Shown here: positions 1 to 7,153 of the stretch, piece by piece | Layout of the letters: each line of letters begins with the position of its first letter | How positions within the stretch are numbered: the first letter of the stretch is position 1 | Source of the DNA: a virus | Strand: one strand, 5' to 3' | IMG/VR virus record: IMGVR_UViG_3300022907_000110 | Location: 1 to 22,199 of that record | Length of the DNA stretch: 22,199 nucleotides | Made by a program: the position numbers and the translations under genes | Notes under the pieces: model-generated | Database searches by the model: none | What the model was told of the DNA's origin: nothing | The model's input: only the letters and a program-made list of their open reading frames with translations

Positions 1-648
1 CCTGAGGAGCTCTTTAGTTGTCAGATACCAAGAGCTTTTGACATTGTCCACTGCCCACTGCTGAGCCCTACCTATTTCGGGAGTTCTTTTTTCAATTAAA
101 AAAGAGTCTAAGTTTATAGAAACTATACTCTCGACTGGCATAAACGAAATTTTGTTTGAGATGTCTTCCCTAGTGTGCCAAGGTAGAGTTGGCACATAAG
201 TCTTGGGCCAAGGCAAGTTAGTAAACTTGTAGGCAAGCGAACTTGCACTTTCTTGGTGCTTGGAGTCAAGGGCTGCTGCGTAGTTTTTTCTGTTTACATA
301 AAAAGACCCAAAAATTTGATCAGGATCTCTTTTAAAAGCATTTAAGCTATTTTTGTATTGCCAAACTTGAGGGCTGTCAACTACTAATCGCAATTTCGGG
401 GATTCATACATAAGATTCAAAAGATTGATGGCACCGTATATATGATTTGCCCCCATTGAAGTCGGAGGGCTGAATCCCACTATAATCTCGTCGAAAGATT
501 CTAAGTCTGATTTTTTCCAATTTAATTTTGGCTCGGACCAAGTTACTGAAGCAAATTCTTCATAAGCTTCAGCCAGAGTTTTAAAGAAGCTCTGATTCTT
601 ACTTGGCTTACAGTGGGACGAACTCATCCCAGTGAAAAGAACTTTCAT
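1..648 (-). CDS. Partial gene: N-terminal 216 residues of an unrecognised, possibly glycosyltransferase-like protein
   Basis: An ATG at 646-648 opens a frame with no stop for 216 codons up to the window edge, so the C-terminus is missing. An AGGA motif at 655-658 lies six bases before the ATG and supports this start. The protein begins MKVLFTGMSSSHC, a hydrophobic first strand of the kind that opens Rossmann-like GT-B folds. Two more hydrophobic strands follow, FDEIIVGFSPP (about residue 58) and LRLVVDSPQVWQY (about residue 91). No catalytic motif can be assigned from this half, so the glycosyltransferase idea is a weak resemblance only. The gene is visibly richer in A and T than the SSB-like gene upstream and sits beyond a terminator, which would fit a separately acquired accessory gene, for example one acting on host surface or virion sugars. 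The reading frame is well supported; the function is not. Confidence 0.8.
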   Translation of the reverse strand, partial: MKVLFTGMSSSHCKPSKNQSFFKTLAEAYEEFASVTWSEPKLNWKKSDLESFDEIIVGFSPPTSMGANHIYGAINLLNLMYESPKLRLVVDSPQVWQYKNSLNAFKRDPDQIFGSFYVNRKNYAAALDSKHQESASSLAYKFTNLPWPKTYVPTLPWHTREDISNKISFMPVESIVSINLDSFLIEKRTPEIGRAQQWAVDNVKSSWYLTTKELLR

Positions 649-649
649 A

Positions 650-703
650 TTAAATCCTAAAAGCTGGGCGGGGCACTTTCGCACCCCGCCAAGCTGTTGT
701 CAT
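650..703 (-). other. 17-codon mini-ORF spanning the terminator hairpin
   Basis: Directly after the stop of the SSB-like gene (TAA at 704-706) an ATG at 701-703 opens a 17-codon frame beginning MTTAWRGAKV. It reads through both arms of the hairpin at 662-695 and stops at 650-652, one base before the ATG of the next gene. It has no Shine-Dalgarno of its own and would depend on ribosomes finishing the upstream gene. A frame this short can easily arise by chance; the tight fit to both neighbours is the only reason to list it. Confidence 0.25.
658..695 (-). terminator. Rho-independent-type terminator with GAAA loop after the SSB-like gene
   Basis: On the minus strand the arms at 690-681 and 676-667 form a 10-bp stem, GGCGGGGTGC with GTGCCCCGCC, including two G-U pairs. 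A GAAA tetraloop (680-677) closes it. After one mismatch an AGCT/AGCT outer stem (695-692 and 665-662) adds four more pairs. Four T residues follow at 662-659. This is a strong GC stem with a short U-run, placed nine bases after the stop of the last recombination gene. The short U-run may allow partial readthrough into the next gene. Confidence 0.75.
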
Positions 704-1246
704 TTAGAACGGCTGGTCGCCACTTACTGGCGGTGCTGGAGCTGCTGCAGGAGCAGGAGCAGGAGCAGGAGCAGCTGCTGCAGGTGCTGGAGCTGCTGCA
801 GGAGCCTCGGTAGCAGGAGCAGCACTAGCAGTTGTAGCTGGGTAATAGCGCTTGATCTCGTTGCTCTGAGTGCCATTGTAGGTGCGAGTTCCTAGGGTTG
901 CTCGGAAGCTACGTCCTAGAAGAGCCTGCTCTACCTGAGCATTAGATGGATTAGCATCCCAAAATGCTGTATTTAGGCCCATTGCTCCAGCCTTCATAAA
1001 GAACATCTGGGCTGCCTTCGGATTGTCCGAAGTCACAACTAGCTGGTCCCAAACGCGACGCTTGTCGTAAGCGCCACCCTGAACCTCGTTAGTTACCTTG
1101 AACATCAACTTGCCAGTTTGGCTAGTTGTTGCAGAAGCCTCGATAACCTTCAGGTCGTAATCACCGTCAGGAAGAGGCTCGTAGTTAGTGCTGGATGCTG
1201 CAGTTCCAGCCTGCTTTAGCAGCTCTGAGAAATTAACAGTACTCAT
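704..1246 (-). CDS. Single-stranded DNA-binding-like protein (SSB-like, 180 aa)
   Basis: The 180-residue protein has a beta-rich N-terminal domain (about residues 25-135, with GDYDLKVIEA, KLMFKVTNEV and RRVWDQLVV), a low-complexity Ala/Pro linker (about 137-172), and a short tail ending SGDQPF. A folded OB-like domain, a flexible linker and an acidic-aromatic tip is the architecture of bacterial and phage SSBs, in which the tip recruits partner proteins. The domain resembles the DUF669-type proteins often found in phage recombination cassettes, but I cannot confirm the family. It follows the Sak4-like ATPase gene by two bases (TAACAATG), so translation is probably coupled. It would coat single-stranded DNA during replication and assist the annealing or recombinase partner. 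The domain assignment is moderately sure; the tail and linker are directly visible. Confidence 0.75.
   Translation of the reverse strand: MSTVNFSELLKQAGTAASSTNYEPLPDGDYDLKVIEASATTSQTGKLMFKVTNEVQGGAYDKRRVWDQLVVTSDNPKAAQMFFMKAGAMGLNTAFWDANPSNAQVEQALLGRSFRATLGTRTYNGTQSNEIKRYYPATTASAAPATEAPAAAPAPAAAAPAPAPAPAAAPAPPVSGDQPF
732..805 (-). repeat. Short direct repeats encoding the Ala/Pro linker of the SSB-like protein
   Basis: The plus strand has the hexamer GCAGGA repeated about 4.7 times at 747-774. A 23-base direct repeat lies at 732-754 and again at 783-805. Both fall inside the Ala/Pro linker codons of the SSB-like gene. Such repeats can expand or contract by slippage without shifting the frame, so linker length probably varies among relatives. 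Confidence 0.85.
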
Positions 1247-1248
1247 TG

Positions 1249-2016
1249 TTAACTCGCTTTCTTATTAGTTGTTTCAGCCTTCTTCTCTCCGAAGACCATG
1301 TCCAGCATGCGTTCGACCCCAAGGTCTCCCTGCTGTACTACTTTACCTAGACGTCCCTGGACGCGCTCGCCAGCTTCATATTCAGGGGTACGCTCTACAT
1401 ACATGCGGCGTACCTTGAATGGTGGCTGAAGTGGGTCTGGATTTGGCTCTGTCTCCACCACAATTGCACCAAGGATGTCATAGAAATACGGGGCCTGAAT
1501 CGCTAGCTGGCCTTGGAGGTAGGGACGGTATACGCCATCCTGACCCTTACGTGCCATAGCGGTCAGTACCACAGCCTCAAGAGGCTGGGTTGGGTGCATC
1601 GTTAGGTCACGGAGGTCACGAAGTAGTGCACCCATGTGGCGGAGAAGCTCTCCCCACTGCTGCATCTTCATCTGCTCTGTGCCTGCGATGTTGTCCATGC
1701 ACTTGACTTGGAGCTCCGAAATGGAGTCAATAATCAAGGACTTGAAATGGTGCTTACCAGACTGCAGCCACTGGAAGGCCTTCATGACAACGTCGTACTC
1801 ATTTACTTTGACTACAACGGTGTCCCAAGTACCATCTGCTAGTGGCGGCTCCTCGGTAAGCGGGTCCCAATACTTGACATTGATTGGCAGGAAGCGGTGG
1901 CCTCCCTCAACGTCGAGCATTAGGCGTGGGTAAGGTGCCGTGACTGCAAAGCTGGATTTACCAACCTTAGACTCGCCATAAACCATAATTGTTAAACTGC
2001 GTTCTACGTCTGACAT
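1249..2016 (-). CDS. RecA-fold ATPase, Sak4-like recombinase (AAA_24 type, 255 aa)
   Basis: This is a P-loop ATPase of the compact RecA-core kind used by many phages for single-strand annealing or strand exchange. A Walker A motif, GESKVGKSS, lies at residues 14-22. A Walker B strand, SLIIDS, lies at 93-98 with Asp97. The 255-residue length and the lack of the N- and C-terminal domains of full RecA match Sak4 proteins. The gene starts within the stop of the nuclease gene upstream (TAATG at 2014-2018), and an SSB-like gene follows two bases after its stop. Sak4 proteins are known to work with a cognate SSB, so the neighbourhood supports the role. Another P-loop ATPase role in replication is possible, but the nuclease-ATPase-SSB order argues for recombination. 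Confidence 0.8.
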   Translation of the reverse strand: MSDVERSLTIMVYGESKVGKSSFAVTAPYPRLMLDVEGGHRFLPINVKYWDPLTEEPPLADGTWDTVVVKVNEYDVVMKAFQWLQSGKHHFKSLIIDSISELQVKCMDNIAGTEQMKMQQWGELLRHMGALLRDLRDLTMHPTQPLEAVVLTAMARKGQDGVYRPYLQGQLAIQAPYFYDILGAIVVETEPNPDPLQPPFKVRRMYVERTPEYEAGERVQGRLGKVVQQGDLGVERMLDMVFGEKKAETTNKKAS

Positions 2017-2951
2017 TATTCCTCACTTCCCTTCTTCTCTTCGATTCCGTAATAACCGTATGGGTCGGATGACTCAAACGCATCGCTAAGTGCTGCTTCG
2101 GCGGCGCTTCCGTCGTCGAATAGCGGGCAAATAGCGAAGAATTGACACTTCCACTTGCAGTCCCTGCTTGGTTTAGGGTATGCATGGCGGAAGTGACTCT
2201 CTCCGTTGTCTAACGCCTCGCGGACGTCAAGCATGTCGGAGAGCACTCCTTCTAGTTGGTCTAGAAATGCACGGAGTGTAAACCTGTTGTGTCGTACTTC
2301 AATCTGATCATAAAATGGTGGCTTAGCGTAAGCACCACGCTTGACCTTGCGAAGCATTGTAAAAATAGCACCGTCAGTGCGTTCACCTGTTTCGTTTTCT
2401 TGGGCCTCATCTAGAAGCATGTAAGTCTTCACCTGCTCGTTCATGTGAGCCATAGCCCCGAAGTCGGCAAAAGAACCGCCTACAGTCTTGAAGTCACGGA
2501 TCATACGAGCACCGTCAATCTTACGACGAACACGCATGTCAATTTTTCCCTGGAGGACTACTCGACCATCCATCATTGGACGCTCAAGAATCTCTTCAGT
2601 AGAAATCATTTCAAGCTCGGCATCAATGCCTTCTTGCTCTACCCACTCTAGGTATCCTTCAAGCATCACGCGACCAAGCTCTGCATCAGCTTCTAAGCTA
2701 GAAGTGTCACGGAACTCTGCTTGCATTTTCTCTATATCCTCTTTAACAAGGTCAGCATGAGCTTCTAGCAAGTCTTGTCCAGTTGAATAGTGCCTGTCAA
2801 GAGCTTCGTGTATGCGAGACCCTAGAGCTAGTGCTCCAGTAAACTCTGTTACTTTTGGCTTTAGGCGGCGGTAGTAGGTTAGCCACCAACGCCTGCGGCA
2901 ATCTTTAAATGTTTGTACTTCTGAATTAGAAATTCTTACTGGACTTGTCAT
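2016..2951 (-). CDS. PD-(D/E)XK exonuclease with Fe-S cluster cysteines (Cas4/RecB-like, 311 aa)
   Basis: The protein carries the PD-(D/E)XK core. His48 lies in GSRIHEAL, Asp138 in QGKIDMR, and the Asp153-x-Lys155 pair in RDFKT; a QVKTY motif near 173 matches the QhxxY motif of RecB-like nucleases. Four cysteines (Cys18 in DCRRRWW, and Cys265, Cys269 and Cys275 near the C-terminus) fit the split Fe-S cluster of AddB and Cas4 proteins. It would resect DNA ends or process intermediates to give single strands for the Sak4-like recombinase encoded next. Its ATG overlaps the stop of the SNF2 gene (2949-2953), so the genes are probably translationally coupled. There is no CRISPR context in the window, so the Cas4 likeness concerns fold only. 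The family call is confident; polarity and substrate are not visible. Confidence 0.85.
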   Translation of the reverse strand: MTSPVRISNSEVQTFKDCRRRWWLTYYRRLKPKVTEFTGALALGSRIHEALDRHYSTGQDLLEAHADLVKEDIEKMQAEFRDTSSLEADAELGRVMLEGYLEWVEQEGIDAELEMISTEEILERPMMDGRVVLQGKIDMRVRRKIDGARMIRDFKTVGGSFADFGAMAHMNEQVKTYMLLDEAQENETGERTDGAIFTMLRKVKRGAYAKPPFYDQIEVRHNRFTLRAFLDQLEGVLSDMLDVREALDNGESHFRHAYPKPSRDCKWKCQFFAICPLFDDGSAAEAALSDAFESSDPYGYYGIEEKKGSEE

Positions 2952-4795
2952 TATTTTCTTCCCTCTTTAAGGAGTTCTAGTAGCTTAGCCTTGTCTCTCA
3001 CAATTTGCTCAAAGTTGTCAGCTTTTACATCTAGAGCCTCAATTACACGTTCTTCAATTGTTCCCTCAGTCACGTAGTCAGTAATGAGAATCGAATCGTG
3101 AATCTCAGAGCCAATGCGGTGAACGCGGTCCAGAGCCTGCTTGTAGTCAACAAGAGACCATGGCCTCTGAAGCATAACAAGTCGGCGTGCTGCTGTCAAG
3201 GTGACACCAACACCGCCAGCCTGGGCAGTGAACAAAATCCACTTAATGCGTCCAGACTGGAAATCATCAATAGCTTTTTGACGCTCGTCAGAACTCTGAG
3301 CACCAGTGATGAGACCATGTGGAATCTTTTCCTTGGTCATGCGAGCACTAAGAAGCTCGATGAGCTGGCGGGATACTGCACATACTGCAACAGAGTCTTC
3401 GCCAAAGTCACCGCTCTTGATATCATCCATTAGAGCGTCAACTTTACAAGAGGGGTCTGACAATAACATTTTTTCTTGGCCATCAACTAGCTCAATTTGA
3501 CCGTAGGCACTGGCGAACTGAACTAAACGACCAGTCTGAGTCAGCGGATTTGGGGCTACTACCACTCCGCCATCAAGAACGCCAGCGTCTAGTTCACCGT
3601 TCTCAAATCGTTCTTCAGGAGTTGTCTCGAGCATTGCCATCATGTTTTCTAGCATCTGCTTGTAAGCCTTAGCTTGTTTGGCACCCATCTCGACATCACG
3701 ACGATCATGGACAACTTCTGGAAGCCAAGGAAGTACTTTTGCTTTTAACATCCTTCTCATGCGGGGGAATATGCCAGCATAAAATTCTGACTCCATGGCA
3801 GGCTTCAGTCCAAGAATCATGAGACCGCCAAAGGCGTTAATTATGGTATTTATGTATCGATCAATCCACTTAGTTCTGCTCGGCCACTCTTTTTCGTCAA
3901 GCCAGTGGAGAATTGGCCACAAATCAACGACGTTGTTTGCTATAGGTGTGCCTGTAAGTGCAAATCGTAAGTCAGCCGCGCCAGATGCAGACCATAAAGC
4001 TCTAGTTTGTTTTGACTTAGGGTCTTTAGAGCGGTGAATCTCGTCAGCAATGACCGATTTAAAATTTATCTCGTTAAGTTCGCGGTTATGTACTTCACAG
4101 CGTGCGGTTGTAATCTTAGAGTCATGGCCGCCACATTCAGTGCATCGGGCAAGTGCAATTGGTCCGTAGGCTGAAAGCCTAGAATGCGTTCTTAGGGACT
4201 CCCAGTTAATTACGTATACCTGTGCTTCGCGGTCAAAAGCCTTACGCCGCTGTGTGGCAGTGCCTTTTACTACTTGCACGTCAACTTCAGACCACCATTT
4301 ATCAAACTCCCGCTCCCAGTTACTTTTTAGAGTGTTGGGACATACGACCAAGGCAGGAAAAACCTGCTCTCCGCGGTCCTGTAGGCGCTTTAGAGCCCGT
4401 ATGGCCTGTGCAGTCTTGCCGAGACCTGGTTCGTCAGCTAAAAGCGCTCTACGGGCCGTAGCGAGGAACTCTACGCCTGCTCTTTGGTGCGGAAATAGGT
4501 CTTCGTCGCCCTCGTCGGACGCTTCTACATCTCTTAGGGCATTGGCGGGGTCAATTCTTGTAGACCTCTCATTAAACGCCCAGTCTGCAAGGTTTTTTCC
4601 AATTTCTAGCTGATCGCCAAAAGTAGCTCTAAGAGCAAGACACGCAGTCCAAGATACTGGAATACGCCAAATGTTTTTATTAGTGTCCCATTTAGACCCA
4701 GGTAGGGCCTTACAAATCTCTTTTAAGCGCCATTCAGCGTTAATAATGATGTGTTCGCCATCTAATTCTACAAAAACGCCCAACAGGGTCTCCAT
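2951..4795 (-). CDS. SNF2-family DNA helicase/translocase with inserted zinc-finger-like motif (614 aa)
   Basis: A superfamily 2 ATPase of the SNF2/Rad54 branch. It has Walker A ADEPGLGKT (residues 120-128), DEIH box (251-254), TGTP (281-284), motif V AGGVGVTLT (526-534) and motif VI QALDRVHRIG (553-562). Residues 1-60, including WDTNKNIWRIP, resemble the small HARP-like N-terminal region of SMARCAL1-type fork-remodelling enzymes, a weak but visible likeness. Between motifs Ia and II lies C218xxC221 and C233xxH236, which could bind zinc. In phages such enzymes accompany replication and recombination, moving on double-stranded DNA or remodelling forks. The ATG at 4793-4795 has no good Shine-Dalgarno, and the AT-rich spacer upstream may hold its promoter. 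The nuclease gene downstream overlaps its stop. The family call is firm; the remodelling role is inferred. Confidence 0.9.
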   Translation of the reverse strand: METLLGVFVELDGEHIIINAEWRLKEICKALPGSKWDTNKNIWRIPVSWTACLALRATFGDQLEIGKNLADWAFNERSTRIDPANALRDVEASDEGDEDLFPHQRAGVEFLATARRALLADEPGLGKTAQAIRALKRLQDRGEQVFPALVVCPNTLKSNWEREFDKWWSEVDVQVVKGTATQRRKAFDREAQVYVINWESLRTHSRLSAYGPIALARCTECGGHDSKITTARCEVHNRELNEINFKSVIADEIHRSKDPKSKQTRALWSASGAADLRFALTGTPIANNVVDLWPILHWLDEKEWPSRTKWIDRYINTIINAFGGLMILGLKPAMESEFYAGIFPRMRRMLKAKVLPWLPEVVHDRRDVEMGAKQAKAYKQMLENMMAMLETTPEERFENGELDAGVLDGGVVVAPNPLTQTGRLVQFASAYGQIELVDGQEKMLLSDPSCKVDALMDDIKSGDFGEDSVAVCAVSRQLIELLSARMTKEKIPHGLITGAQSSDERQKAIDDFQSGRIKWILFTAQAGGVGVTLTAARRLVMLQRPWSLVDYKQALDRVHRIGSEIHDSILITDYVTEGTIEERVIEALDVKADNFEQIVRDKAKLLELLKEGRK

Positions 4796-4856
4796 TTCGT
4801 CACTATGTCTATATTATCAGAAAAAACTTCTGACTACAATATTTTTGATAATATTT
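4796..4856 (-). promoter_or_regulatory. AT-rich spacer with symmetric -10-like elements, possible promoter/operator for the recombination genes
   Basis: This 61-base gap is the longest non-coding stretch in the replication block. A perfect 9-bp inverted repeat, ATATTATCA (811-819 of the 4000s) and TGATAATAT (846-854), is separated by 26 bases. Read on the minus strand, the arm at 4819-4811 gives TGATAATAT with a GATAAT -10-like hexamer at 4818-4813. A weak TTGTAG -35-like element lies 15 bases upstream at 4839-4834. A start near 4805 would leave almost no leader before the SNF2 ATG, which also lacks a Shine-Dalgarno. The symmetry could equally be a repressor operator. Confidence 0.35.
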
Positions 4857-5324
4857 TTAGTCTTTTAGTAATCTTACAGGTTTCCAGCCTAATTTCACTA
4901 ATTTTAGTAGAGCGTGTCTAATTGCATCTAGTGCGTGACCCTTCCCACCACGGTGCCAGTACTCAAGCTTCTTAAGTTTTTCGTTTGTAAACATGCCCAT
5001 TGCTTCGGAAGGTGCTTGGAAGTAAATATCATCCATAGGTTTTCCGTTGTCATAAAGACACTGTTTGACAATACCTATTACTTCTAGAGAATACGGGGCC
5101 TGAGCATTACGAACAGTCTGGGCATTAATTACAAATCGCTCGCAAACAACATCTACGTTATGTCTTATCGTGGCTGTCCACAGGGTGGCTCGTACGACTT
5201 CCGCGACTTCATGCTGCTCTAGCTCCTTAGACCACTCTAAAACAGGCTCAGAGCCGCTCTCATAGCTAAATAGGGCCATTCCCGTCATCTTGCCAGGATC
5301 AACTGCCAAAACATATCTAGGCAT
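4857..5324 (-). CDS. RuvC-like Holliday junction resolvase (RNase H fold, 155 aa)
   Basis: The sequence opens YVLAVDPG, the first acidic strand of RuvC and RNase H-fold nucleases, with Asp9. A second acidic site, Glu62, lies in DVVCERF. The C-terminal helix GHALDAIRHAL supplies His130 and Asp133. The order Asp-Glu-(His)-Asp and the 155-residue length match bacterial and phage RuvC-like resolvases, which cut four-way junctions or branched DNA with metal ions. In a phage it would resolve recombination intermediates or debranch DNA before packaging. The ATG at 5322-5324 lies inside the end of the polymerase gene, overlapping by 8 bases, which suggests coupled translation. Activity on Holliday junctions specifically, rather than other branches, is inferred from the family. 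Confidence 0.85.
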   Translation of the reverse strand: MPRYVLAVDPGKMTGMALFSYESGSEPVLEWSKELEQHEVAEVVRATLWTATIRHNVDVVCERFVINAQTVRNAQAPYSLEVIGIVKQCLYDNGKPMDDIYFQAPSEAMGMFTNEKLKKLEYWHRGGKGHALDAIRHALLKLVKLGWKPVRLLKD

Positions 5325-7140
5325 ACTTTGAGCCCCAGTTGTCTAGCGGACCGTCCGCATCTGCAGTCAGCGGGACGTCCCAAATTCCTCCAGTAGTAGT
5401 CATACACTGCTTCACCAAATGTTTCACCTCTTCTGCTTCATTGCGAGGAGCGTTAAGTACTATCTCATCATGAACTGGAACAATTAGCAAATCAGTTAGG
5501 TCTGCTTGGTCTAGCTTAACGAGATTAGATTTAAAAATTTCTGCAGCACCGCCCTGAATCAGATAGTTGACTAGTGTGTAAACGCGATCTTCGTCACAGG
5601 GCAATCGACGGCCTGTCCAAGTGTTTACATAACCAAGGCCCTCGGACTCTAGACGCTCTAATCCTCTTTGTTCTACAGCTTTTTGAAAAAGCTGCATGCC
5701 AGGGTAGTTCTCGTCGAAAGCGTTAGATACTGCACGCATCTGCTCTTCAGGAACGCCAGCGGTAAGTGCCTGCTTAGCGACACCTGCACCATATAGACGC
5801 CCATACACAACGCCTTTAATTAGAGCGCGACGTTTGTCAGATTTCTGCATATGCGGATCCCCATAGACATCACGACCAATTTCAGTAAAGGGGTCAGAGC
5901 CTTCAGCATCAGCTCGATGAAAAAGATTAATAAGATTTTCATCCTTCGAGAGTGACGCAAACATACGAAACTCGACTTGGTCAAGGTCGGAAGTGATGAT
6001 TACGTGGTCGTCATCTTTAGGGAGGAATGCACGGCGAACGGTGTCATCGCCCTTAGGAAGGGTCTGCAGGGCAGGGTTCTGAATGGACATACGTCCAGTA
6101 CGAGCACCCATGGTGTTTACGGACGGATGCACTAAACCATCATTGTTGTCATTGAGGAAGTTTAAAAAGTAGGTATTAGCCAGCTTGAGGGACTTGCGAT
6201 AGCTCAGGGTGGTCTCGGCCAGCTGCTTAGCTTCTGGGTTGCCGTCACGTGCAATCATCTTAAGCTGGTCAGCGCTTGCAGATTTTTGACCCTTTTCTGT
6301 TCGTTCTACTATAGGCGAGCCAAGTTTTTCAAAAACATCTACAAGCTTCTGATTACTTCCTATGGGAAGGCCGTAAGTATCTAAAGACCACTTTTTAACT
6401 TGATTAGTGTAGTCAATAAGCTCGTCATACTTTTTCTGCGAGTAGTTCAAGTCAACACGAGCTCCGTTGAGCTCCATCTGAGTGACAATGCGGCGAGTAT
6501 TCATTTCGAGCTCGTAGGCCATACTAAACGGCTTACCTGGAGCACATTGCTCCCAAAAGATTTCAAATAGACGCATCGTCAGTACAGGGTCAAGAGCTCC
6601 ATACTGCCAGTATGGATCAAAGTTGACTGGAACAGTTCCCCAAGTCCAACCATTGTCTACTAGCCCATAATCAAGAACAGTCTGAGCCGCCGCGGCCTGC
6701 TCGTCTACATACTGAGAAGTTAGCTTCTTAAGAGCACCAGACCCCAGCGGATCAATGAGCTTGGCCATAAGCATTGTGTCATGAGAGCGGTGCCAAGGCA
6801 CTTTCCAAGTTGACTGCTGGTCAAACCACTTAGCCTCGAAGGCAATATTGTGACAAACAATAGGACCATCAAACTTGTCCATTGCTTCGTAGAAGACGCC
6901 CTTCCAGTCTTCCCACGGTATGGACCAGCCAGTCATACCATCGCCAACTTGAACTAGACGTAGCCGTCCGTGCCAAGGGGAGAGCGCGTCTTTACGAGGA
7001 TTACCGGGGAGCTCGCCAGTTTCGGTGTCAATTGCAATTGCATTTAGTGGACGCCGCTCCCCCAGCCAATGAATAAACTCTCGGGCTTTCTCTACCGAGT
7101 CAACCAGATGAAGTTGAACTCCGTCTAGCCCTTGTGTCAT
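5317..7140 (-). CDS. polA: Family A DNA polymerase (PolI-like) with 3'-5' exonuclease domain (607 aa)
   Basis: The replicative polymerase of the phage. The N-terminal proofreading exonuclease shows Exo I AIDTET (Asp38, Glu40), Exo II around HNIAFEAKWFD (98-107) and Exo III YGALD (180-184). The polymerase part shows motif A SDLDQVEFR (Asp385), the O-helix RALIKGVVYGRLYG (438-451) and motif C VPVHDE (Asp558, Glu559). There is no 5'-3' exonuclease domain, as in T7-type phage enzymes. The O-helix position equivalent to E. coli Phe762 is Tyr446. The gene starts 13 bases after the small protein upstream, preceded by a purine run AGAGAGAGA as a weak ribosome site, and its end overlaps the resolvase gene. 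No primase or replicative helicase gene is in the window, so those functions must lie outside it or come from the host. Confidence 0.95.
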   Translation of the reverse strand: MTQGLDGVQLHLVDSVEKAREFIHWLGERRPLNAIAIDTETGELPGNPRKDALSPWHGRLRLVQVGDGMTGWSIPWEDWKGVFYEAMDKFDGPIVCHNIAFEAKWFDQQSTWKVPWHRSHDTMLMAKLIDPLGSGALKKLTSQYVDEQAAAAQTVLDYGLVDNGWTWGTVPVNFDPYWQYGALDPVLTMRLFEIFWEQCAPGKPFSMAYELEMNTRRIVTQMELNGARVDLNYSQKKYDELIDYTNQVKKWSLDTYGLPIGSNQKLVDVFEKLGSPIVERTEKGQKSASADQLKMIARDGNPEAKQLAETTLSYRKSLKLANTYFLNFLNDNNDGLVHPSVNTMGARTGRMSIQNPALQTLPKGDDTVRRAFLPKDDDHVIITSDLDQVEFRMFASLSKDENLINLFHRADAEGSDPFTEIGRDVYGDPHMQKSDKRRALIKGVVYGRLYGAGVAKQALTAGVPEEQMRAVSNAFDENYPGMQLFQKAVEQRGLERLESEGLGYVNTWTGRRLPCDEDRVYTLVNYLIQGGAAEIFKSNLVKLDQADLTDLLIVPVHDEIVLNAPRNEAEEVKHLVKQCMTTTGGIWDVPLTADADGPLDNWGSKYA

Positions 7141-7153
7141 TTATTGTCTCTCT

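Noticed and set aside
747-774. Hexamer array considered as a CRISPR or origin iteron
   Set aside because: Units are contiguous six-base repeats with no spacers, and they encode the Ala/Pro linker in frame.
2016-2951. Cas4-like nuclease as a sign of a CRISPR-Cas system
   Set aside because: No cas1, cas2 or repeat array is present; neighbours are phage recombination genes, so it is a RecB/Cas4-fold phage exonuclease.
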